DNA from: Funneliformis mosseae
Taxonomy: Eukaryota; Glomeromycota; Glomeromycetes; Glomerales; Glomeraceae
Direction: 5' to 3'
Length of the DNA: 14,014 bases
Assembly (NCBI GenBank): GCA_910592005.1
Contig: CAJVPP010002648.1
Location: 1 to 14,014 of the forward strand
Below the pieces are notes generated by a model. The model saw only the letters and a list, made by a program, of their open reading frames with translations. It had not been told where the DNA came from and searched no databases. Positions 1 to 7,251 of the stretch are shown here, piece by piece; the stretch's first letter is position 1; every line of letters starts with the position of its first letter. Both the position numbers and the translations under genes were made by a program.

Positions 1-3000
1 AGTCCTGAATATCTTCTGTAATTTGCATATTGTCCACTTTGCTAGAAATAGTAAAATTATCTATTAATTCATCAGGTGAGAGTTTATTATATCTATACCG
101 AGTATCTTGCCCATTTTCCTAATAAATTTCTTCACTCATTTGATATGAAGGTAATCTAGAAGCATCTTTAGTATCAAATGATCTATCTAGGCGGTAATAC
201 CTGCGACTTCTATCTACAGCCTTAAATTTTAACCCATAAGTTACATGTAGTGCTGAGTTCAGTAAACCAAGTTTTGCCTGATCTGTTTTCAATTCCGATT
301 TTTTAACTCTGCGCGATGCATCTGTATTATCAAATACCCGAGCTATTTTGAGAACTAAATCCTGGAGATGAGATATTGATTTAGGAGAATTCAGACGCAT
401 CTTAACAACATCAGATTTATATCTAGCTTTATCATCGATATCTCTAGCTGGTATACAAATTTTTAATAATTCTAGACAAATTTGATGCCTCTTAGCCCGG
501 GTTATAGTTATAAGCTTATCTTCTCTATAATTTTTATGGATGATAGCCTCAACAGCCATTTCGTTATCAGTACCAGCATCTCGTAACTGCCTATAAGCTC
601 TGAACCATTTCATATAGTTATAATTCCTATACTTTGAAATGAACTCTTCGATCAATGATTCAGATGAAATCTCATAACAATCTGCAATATGATACCAGTC
701 TAAAGAGCGTATCTCTTCTAAAGTCTTCTTCGTCTTGCTTTCCAATAATTTAGCAGTCTCATAATCAAGGATATTAGCATTAGTTATTGCTGATATCTCC
801 TCTGCCTTAATGGTAGTGGAATTCAACTTTACAACTTGAGATAATGATGTAACATTTTCATCGTATTTAGAAATAGGTTTTATGATGAAAATGATCATAC
901 TCGCCTTTCGAAGAAAATCAACCATCCTCTAACCAAATAATCTCTGAGAACGGAATTTTTCCAACATAAATGCTACTCATAATTGAATGGTTGGTACATT
1001 CTTATTCCGAATGATAGAGTCTATGTCAAGAAATATTCCTCTATTCTGAAGTTCTCGGGGAAGACATTCTCGTTTAGCATTCAACAACCATTAGAATAAT
1101 CCTTTCTCTGTAATAGGAATATTAGACAATCTTTGTTCGATATGACATATATAGTCTTTGATACATCACATGCAGAATAACATCTGATTCGTCTCAGCAT
1201 TCGTTTCTATATTTAATTGTTAAAGATGCAGAATGTTCGTTCAAACTTGGGATTGGTGCAAGACACTCCTATCTTTAGAGTACTAGTATAGGCAATTAGG
1301 TCTACGTCTTTCTATGATTCTTCTATGTTGCTAAAGTCATGAGCCTTCTCCACCAGATCAGATTTACCATGATATTCCTTGATCCGTAATTTTGGAAAAT
1401 CAGTTTTGAGAGCATGAACAATTCCTTACATATTTTTTCTAAGGTGACAGATAAGCGATACGCTTATTCGTTTCTCAGAAGGCAGTGAAGATATTTGCCT
1501 AGTCCAATCCCAGAGTTCAGCTAACACAGTTTCTTTATTAGGAGCTAAGCAGAATGTTTTACCATTCTAAGGCTAGTAAGTATTGTGGATAACTAAGAAT
1601 GATTTATCCTTATGAAGGGCTTAATCTATTCGATATTTATATCAGTAAGATCATTATCCATGATGATAATCCGTCTAGCCTCTTGGATTAATTTATATAA
1701 TCTCTCTATTGATTGTCCTGTCAGACGACTTTGTGCTTGAGCAATTATAGATACTATTTCATCAAGCTATAAGTCATATTGGATTGGGAGGCATTTGCAT
1801 TTTTTATTACATTTGCATTTATTAACAATACGATGTAAACTTTCTATTTGACATACCACCCTCTTGTGATCAGGTAGATTTATATTACCGTCAATATCGA
1901 AATATGACTTAAGATTAAGCCTTGTAGTAACAGCATTCGAGTAAGAGTGACACGTAGACAGCACTAGTAAATTTACGTTATCAGGAATAACCAAATTTTC
2001 AAGAACATATGTTTTTTCTATTTCCCAAGGCGACCCACATATATATCGCCTTCATTAGGTAATGATCTTACATATCTCTTTTCATATGTTTTTGTCGCTG
2101 TAAGGGGTCAATATACTTGACCTAAGATGGCATTTTAACGAAGGCTTTAGGGAAACCCAGAGCTTTTACCTTGTGGGAGGATTGTGGAGAATTTTTATTT
2201 TCTTGCTGAATTTTTTCTACAATAGATGGGTCGCATTCAAAAACTTCCCCAGGTTCATCAATACCTTGCCGGAAACATTTTATAATGAATGTTCCATTGC
2301 TAGCATATACACAACTGAACTACCGCTGATCCTTGTTATGTATACGTTTACATAGTAAACATTCTAGTAGACCTTTCTGGTTGAAATATATGAAGTTTTT
2401 CGAGTCTTTTTCTTCAATAGTCTAATCCTAAGATAGTTAAAATGCTTTTGCAAAACAAGATTTACGCATTTTTGCAATACATCCTGACCCACGATTATTC
2501 TTAGTGGATTATTATTTTTTTCTTCACTAAGCATCCGAGGTCTTACTTCAAGTCTCAAACTAGGAGGCAATTGAACCCTAACGTGATTGAGTTCATTCTA
2601 GCCATTATCTAGAGAGAATTGGAGAATGCACTTCACCCGACCTTTTTTTGCTGATCTGATTAGGCGAAGGTTGAAATTCTGACTAGGCAACTCTCTGTCA
2701 ATATACTTGCCAAATTTTTCACCGGTTATGATATATACTAATTCTGTAAACGCTTTGAGTTCATGATGATCAATAAGGAGAGCTGGTGTATATAAAATAT
2801 GATAATTACATTTGCTAGGATCTGTTGATGTAGTAACTATTAATCCTTTAAGAATATCCTTCTAGCTACAATCAAGAATTCGATACAAAGCTCTTATGAA
2901 ATATAGGCAGATTCGAAAGAATACTTCTTGCGCCTTAACTCTAGCTATTTCTATATCTTCTTTTGATGCATTGATATTAATCATAGCTCTTAAAGGCTTT

Positions 3001-3566
3001 TGACCATTAATACATTCGTAAATCTCAGGCAGACTATATACTTCAGAAATGTCGTCTGCAATGGAAAATTTTGGGGCTCGATCGTCTTGGTCAATTTTGA
3101 TAACCAATTTATCTTCCACTTCATCCTAGTCATAAGCATTATATAAACTAGACCCTTTTTCATTCAAAAAAAGAAATGAATAGATTGGAAGATATTCCAA
3201 TAATCCTTTTTCATCTGACATATCTCTAGGTGATGATAGGAAAATTTTTTGAATGGCATTTAGCAAGTCCTTGAAAGAAAAATTATCATTAAACTTTTCC
3301 TGCCTTAAAGTATATGAAATATTAATCTTTCGCTCTTTTATATTTAGTGGTTGAACTAATGGAGTCTTGATAGTGCTGGTTGAAGCGCAGGGAGCTTCTT
3401 CATTATCTGACTCATAATTAGACTCGTAGTTATTATAATCATCTGATCCCAAATCAAATTCATTATTATAGCTATCTGAGTCACTCAAGTATTCATCGGG
3501 ATTAGCGCCGTCGTAGTGGGTGAGAGTTTCTCGATTAGTTTGATCAGAAATAGTTGAGGTATACAT
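1..3566 (-). pseudogene. Decayed PrimPol-type primase fused to UL9-like origin-binding helicase (partial)
   Basis: The reading begins at the ATG at 3566 and runs past the left edge. In order it shows an acidic, Asp/Ser/Asn-rich N-terminus (3360-3566), a primase core (about 3000-2600) containing the stretch PEIYECINGQKPLR, a Cys-rich zinc-binding-like segment (2320-2390, CLLCKRIH), and an SF2 helicase. Helicase landmarks are a Walker A-like site (2010-2033), motif Ia (LLVLSTCHSYSNA), QIESLHRI, a DExx box LDEI (1755-1766), IKEYHGKSD, and motif VI (about 1166-1186). A C-terminal domain (119-925) is the longest open part. The helicase is of the Herpes_ori_bp type, known from herpesvirus UL9 and from many predicted glomeromycete proteins. 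Sixteen in-frame stops (119, 929, 977, 1091, 1166, 1312, 1426, 1567, 1573, 1626, 1767, 2122, 2320, 2598, 2862, 3126) and about five frameshifts (near 2425, 2105, 2035, 1618, 1214) make it a pseudogene. Identification rests on motif recognition. Confidence 0.82.
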
Positions 3567-3703
3567 GCTGACAGTAGGTAAAGATAATATATCACAATAT
3601 ATTTCTGAAATGTTTAATTAATTTTTTCGTCTTTCAAAAAAAAAGAGACATATAGCAAGCTAGTAGGTAAATCGTAAATAAAAGGGAAATAGATATGTAT
3701 CTG
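3567..3703. other. Short A+T-rich flank upstream of the primase-helicase pseudogene
   Basis: This non-coding stretch lies between the pseudogene start and the first hairpin. It holds a poly-A run near 3638-3647 and no recognisable gene. It would contain the former promoter of the minus-strand gene, but I see no motif that I can defend. Confidence 0.4.
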
Positions 3704-3759
3704 AAAGTGTAGCCTTCTGCGGAATTATATTATATAAAAATGGCAGAAGGCTACACTTT
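3704..3759. repeat. Perfect 17-bp inverted repeat (hairpin)
   Basis: The left arm (3704-3720, AAAGTGTAGCCTTCTGC) is exactly complementary to the right arm (3743-3759). The 22-base loop is A+T-rich and contains ATTATATAAAAA. Degenerate versions of the arms and of the loop recur at 3998-4038, 4070-4121 and 4156-4197, so this is the best-preserved member of a local family. It lies about 140 bases upstream of the primase-helicase pseudogene. It could be a terminal or subterminal part of a mobile element. Confidence 0.85.
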
Positions 3760-3997
3760 TCTAGATATGTACTTGAGTATGGAAGGCCTGGTCAGAATCA
3801 ATATATACCGCCTATACCAGCAATTGAAATTGGCATACTTATACCAGCCATCAAGAAAAAGGCATCCGGATGTATCAAAATATGTAGCCTTCGTGTAAGA
3901 TAAGAATATACTAAAAAGAGATACAAAATTCTCTGGCTGACGGTATTTACTTAATAAACATGCTCGCTCTATTAGCGCAAATAAATACATTCTTTTT
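3760..3997. other. Non-coding spacer between hairpin repeats
   Basis: A 79-codon open frame on the minus strand crosses this stretch, but it overlaps the right arm of the hairpin, has no domain I recognise and looks like chance. The sequence is moderately A+T-rich and carries a lone copy of the arm core (TGTAGCCTTC, near 3883). I see no gene. Confidence 0.4.
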
Positions 3998-4230
3998 AGG
4001 GTAGTAATCTTATATAAAATATTAGGAGAAGACTACTCTAATACTAGTATATACTCGGGTATGACATCCAGGGTAATTTTCTTCAGAAATATTATATAAA
4101 ATAATGGAAGAAGACTACCCTATTACTAGTGTGTACCTGGGCATATATAACATCTAGGGTAAGCAAGCGCGCAAAAATATTGGCAGAAGAATACCCAATC
4201 ACTAGTATGTACTCGATGTATATTGTACTT
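3998..4230. repeat. Three diverged copies of the hairpin repeat in tandem
   Basis: Each copy has a left arm like AGGGTA..TTCTTC, an A+T-rich loop (TATATAAAAT in the first two) and a right arm like GAAGAAGACTACCCT. Each is followed by a shared tail starting ACTAGT and continuing roughly GTACTCGGG..ATGACATC. Tails begin at 4043, 4125 and 4201, so the period is about 76-82 bases. The tail after the perfect hairpin at 3761 (CTAGATATGTACTTGAG) belongs to the same family. The arms accept several mismatches, which points to old copies. Confidence 0.6.
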
Positions 4231-4393
4231 AAGGACAGTACCGCGTTGTTAGTATCGCACTATCGCCACATTATACCTCTAATTTTCTAACCAATTGAAA
4301 CACCAGACTGAGACCCAAATATCCCTCGAAAGTAACAAAAAGATTGCGAGCAAATGACGAGAAAGTGACAGGAAAGTGCTCAAAACTGAAGAT

Positions 4394-4783
4394 GCAGTAA
4401 ATTATAATAATTTTGACCAACACCAATTCATAATTCTGGCTGAATTTAAGATGCACTAAATTACGATCACCTGACATTGCACATTTTTACACTGAATGTC
4501 ATCTGATATTAAGCCCTCTGGGATCACTATCATATGATTCTCTTGACAATACATGCGTAAAGAATCACCTGTCACTGAGCCCTTTAGGAACACTATCATA
4601 TGACTCTCCTAATAAGATACATAGTGTATCTCTCTTGCAATCATTTCAGTTAACACTATACCATAATTTCGGCCAGTTCCTCACCAATTCTATAGCGTCA
4701 AGCTGGATCTCTGAATCACATGTTCTAAAGATCTGCCAGAATTATGGTATAATGCCGGTCAAAATTAATCACGAATTTACTGC
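4394..4783. repeat. Imperfect inverted repeat complex
   Basis: The arm at 4394-4440 is complementary to 4735-4783 with local mismatches. Shared blocks, read on the plus strand of the right copy, are GCCAGAATTATG, GGTCAAAATTA and ATTTACTGC. The same right arm also pairs with 4654-4676 (CACTATACCATAATTTCGGCCAG), so three related copies exist in about 390 bases. Such nested inverted repeats are typical of non-autonomous DNA transposons. I cannot define target-site duplications, so no family is assigned. Confidence 0.6.
4512..4608. repeat. Diverged direct duplication, two 31-base copies
   Basis: The copies at 4512-4542 and 4578-4608 share AGCCCT.T.GGA.CACTATCATATGA.TCTC with a few differences and a 66-base period. 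They sit inside the inverted repeat complex at 4394-4783 and probably belong to the same element. Confidence 0.6.
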
Positions 4784-4910
4784 GCCACCTGACATATTTT
4801 TTTACTACAATTTGGCATTTTAACAGGCAACCAAATAGGCACACATCTCATTCATATTTACTAACCAACAGGTTACAGAAAAGGAAAACAGCCCCATCTT
4901 TAAAACAAAA

Positions 4911-5038
4911 TAATCAATAGACTATAGTATCCTATGACATATTAATCAATAGACTATGGTGTCCTATGACATATTAATCAATAGACTATAGTGTCCTAGG
5001 ACATATTAATTGATAAACTATGACGTCTTAGGACATAA
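4911..5038 (+). repeat. Tandem repeat, four copies of a 32-base unit
   Basis: Copies start at 4911, 4943, 4975 and 5007, exactly 32 bases apart. The unit reads about TAATCAATAGACTATAGTGT followed by CCTATGACATAT. The first three copies are nearly identical and the fourth is more diverged (TGATAAACTATGACGTCTTA). The core GTGTCCTAGGACA is itself nearly palindromic and recurs in the palindrome that follows. Confidence 0.9.
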
Positions 5039-5050
5039 TAGTCTGAAGCA

Positions 5051-5108
5051 AGTAGTGTTTTAGGATATGATAATATATTAATATATTATCATGTCCTAAG
5101 ACACTACT
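5051..5108. repeat. 58-base near-perfect palindrome
   Basis: Two 29-base arms meet between 5079 and 5080 with no loop, and only two positions mismatch (both T against C on comparing arms). The outer part AGTAGTGT.TTAGGA.ATG is the core motif of the adjacent 32-base tandem repeats, now in inverted orientation. The centre is alternating A+T. It abuts the 5' limit of the transposase remnant, so it may mark a rearrangement junction. Confidence 0.88.
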
Positions 5109-5409
5109 GCCGATGCATTAACCAATTTTTTTCAAGAGTTGGAGGAAATCCCAACTGAAGATATTTTAAGTGAAGATAATATTATAAGACTAATCCAAGA
5201 AAAAACATGTGATCAGGATAATGACTTTGAAGAAGAAGAAATTTTAGTATCTCTGGTGATACTTTTAAATCTTTAAAGACTTGAACATCAGTATACTGAT
5301 AAATTTTATGTAGAAGATTTAAACCTTTTTAAAGGTATTTAAGATAGTCAAATGGCTTGAGCAACAATCTCAAAAGCAAGCATCAATTACAGATTTTTTT
5401 AGTACCTAA
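5106..5409 (+). pseudogene. C-terminal remnant of pogo/Tigger transposase
   Basis: About 100 codons can be followed. An acidic stretch (DNDFEEEEILVS) leads to FYVEDLNLFKG, then KIVKWLEQQSQKQASITDFF and a stop at 5407-5409. The order acidic segment, VEDL..F, LEQQ and ITDFF is what I know from the tails of fungal pogo/Tigger transposases. The copy is broken by an in-frame TAA at 5274-5276 and by a frameshift near 5340, where the frame moves by one base. The final QASITDFF fits the PCNA-binding (PIP) pattern Q-x-x-hydrophobic-x-x-aromatic-aromatic; a PIP-type tail has been reported for Drosophila pogo transposase. No start codon or catalytic domain remains. Confidence 0.78.
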
Positions 5410-5555
5410 TTAGTTTTTAATAGCATTTATAGTATTTATGTAATGTTTGAATAATGTAATTACATTTTAACATCTAATATCATCTAATAAATAAATAATT
5501 TTAAACATACAATAAAATTTTCTATATAAACACCTCACATGATTTTTAATATTAT

Positions 5556-5651
5556 GGTGATTATATAGAAGTTACCTTTTTACAAGTCACACTTCTATAA
5601 AATCACCAATTTCAGTGTAACCGATTAGGTGATTATACAGAGGTCTGACTG
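5556..5651. repeat. Terminal repeat of the pogo-type element, with internal repeats
   Basis: A 17-base motif occurs three times: GGTGATTATATAGAAGT at 5556-5572, its near reverse complement ACTTCTATAAAATCACC at 5591-5607, and GGTGATTATACAGAGGT at 5628-5644. The first two can form a hairpin. Subterminal copies of this kind are usual transposase binding sites, which is the likely role here. The end lies 72 bases before the NAA10 start codon. Confidence 0.72.
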
Positions 5652-5723
5652 TTCTTGATTTTTTTTGATTGATAAAATTTGAATCAAATCTTCTTTCTTC
5701 TATTAAAAAATAATTGAGGAACG

Positions 5724-6644
5724 ATGAATATCAGACAAGCGATGGTAAAAAAAGGAAGAAAAATAAAAATGTTTTTGATTTATAAAGATTAAAATTTTTA
5801 AGGAAATTAGGTTAATTAAATTTCTTTTATTTAAATATAGTCCGAGGATTTACTTGCTATGCAAAATTGTAATATAATGAATTTACCCGAAAATTATCAA
5901 ATGAAATATTGTCAGTAAAGGTGAAATTTATTTTATTTTTTTTTCGTTCAATGTAGATAGATTATTTAATATGTCAAGTTATAAACTTGTCTTTTTTTTT
6001 TTTTTTTCTTTTGAATAGATTTTTATCATGCTTTGTCTTGGCCGCAATTATCATTCGTCGCCGAAGATCATAAAGGAAGAATTGTTGGTTATGTACTAGC
6101 CAAGATGTAATGATCTTTTTACAAAAAAAAAACACGATGAATGTTTAAAATGAAAAATGGTGTTGAAAGTATTGTTTATTTAGGGAAGAAGATCCGGAAG
6201 AAGCACCGCATGGTCATATTACATCGCTATCGGTAATGAGGACATATCGTAGATTGGGTGTCGCGGAGAAATTAATGACACAAGCTCGTACGTAATAATA
6301 TTTAGGTATAAGTTTCCTATTAAACCTAACCGTTTAATTAAATATCTGGCTTTTTATATTAGAGAGAAATATGGTGGAAGTATTTAATGCCCAATATGTT
6401 TCATTACATGTTCGTAAAAGCAATAGAGCAGCTTTAAATTTATATAAAGACACTTTGAAATTTAGGTAATTTTATATATTTAGATCAAAAGGATGTTTAT
6501 TGGTTTTGGATAATCTTTTTTTAAATTATAAAGAAACAAAATAATTTTATATTTAGGATTCATAAAATTGAAGACAAGTATTATGCGGATGGGGAAGACG
6601 CTTATGCTATGAGGAAAGATTTACAAACTACTGAAGAATCATAA
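5724..6644 (+). CDS. NAA10: N-alpha-acetyltransferase 10, NatA catalytic subunit
   Basis: NAA10 (ARD1) transfers acetyl from acetyl-CoA to the N-termini of nascent proteins at the ribosome, in the NatA complex with NAA15. Six exons join in frame: 5724-5744, 5841-5910, 6019-6106, 6184-6287, 6363-6465 and 6557-6644, giving 157 residues. All five introns (75-108 bases) start GT and end AG. The start MNIRQAM matches the usual NAA10 beginning MNIR. Family marks are [13 protein letters not shown] (residues 22-34) with Glu24, [18 protein letters not shown], the acetyl-CoA site R-R-L-G-V-A (82-87, Q/R-x-x-G-x-G/A), [13 protein letters not shown] (107-119) and [12 protein letters not shown] (136-147). 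It ends just after the GNAT domain, without the long disordered tail of animal NAA10. Intron 2 has a T-rich tract before its acceptor. The fit is nearly certain. Confidence 0.96.
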
Positions 6645-7251
6645 TGTGTCATCTAATTCTTATATTAAAAATAACTTGTTAAAGTATCATGCATTTAATA
6701 AATGAATTAAAAAATGCAATCAATAATCAATAAATTATTCTTTAGTTTATAAAAGTTAGAGTTGTTTTACTAATAAGTTAATCAATGTTTTATCACATAT
6801 AATATAAGTATAAATACTTTTTTTTTTTAAAAAAAAAAAAGGGTGGAAATCAAAAAACTATTTACAATTCCTTTAATTAAAAACACGTAAACTAATACTT
6901 ATTTTTATATATATAAATAATTCAAAAAGCAACACTTAAACACTTACCTAAAATCAATGAATCAAATAAAAGCTCCTTTATATTTTTTTAATCATATTTG
7001 ATGAATTTATATATTAAACAAATTTTTAATAGATCTATAAATCTATTCTATATTGAACTATATATATATAATATCCAAATAAAAATATTTCAAATTCGCC
7101 AATAATTTAACGAATTTCATCAAATGAATATGTATACTCAATAAAGATGTTATAAAAAAGAATAATATGAAAGTATTAAATCAATAATTAATATGGAGCG
7201 AAACAGATAACTTATGATGTAAAACATGAATACCTGCGATATTCCTTCTTT
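6645..7251. other. Tail-to-tail intergenic region with poly-T/poly-A palindrome
   Basis: This very A+T-rich spacer separates the converging NAA10 and BTB-TLDc genes. AATAAA-like signals occur soon after the NAA10 stop (for example near 6698), as expected for its polyadenylation. At 6818-6840 there is T11 followed directly by A12, a 23-base palindrome. I see no coding potential. Confidence 0.5.

Larger units (their letters stand above)
5106..5651 (+). mobile_element. 5'-truncated pogo/Tigger-type DNA transposon
   Basis: The stretch contains the last part of a pogo/Tigger-like (CENP-B-related) transposase (5106-5409), an A+T-rich 3' untranslated part, and a terminal repeat ending at 5651. Read from the outside, that end begins CAGTCAGACCTCTGTATAAT, the CAGT..ACCTC..TATAA style of pogo-group ends. 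The matching left end is not found upstream; the remnant instead joins directly to the palindrome at 5051-5108. The base after the end is T, not the TA duplication expected for this group, so the outer border is decayed or slightly misplaced. The helix-turn-helix and DDE catalytic domains are missing. Confidence 0.75.

Noticed and set aside
2173..2355. Plus-strand 60-codon open frame
   Set aside because: It lies antisense to the zinc-like segment of the minus-strand primase-helicase pseudogene, whose reading is clearly protein-like, and has no recognisable domain.
1..3566. Active viral or host replication gene
   Set aside because: Sixteen in-frame stops and about five frameshifts, with several catalytic positions changed, exclude a working full-length product from this copy.
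3751..3990. Minus-strand 79-codon open frame
   Set aside because: It ends within the right arm of a perfect hairpin and runs through repeat-derived DNA; the composition is aromatic-rich without any motif.
4271..4823. Two open frames (68 codons minus, 62 codons plus)
   Set aside because: Both lie inside the inverted and direct repeat complex and reflect the same repeated bases rather than a protein.
4911..5038. CRISPR-like array
   Set aside because: The 32-base units follow one another without spacers and the organism is eukaryotic, so this is an ordinary tandem repeat.
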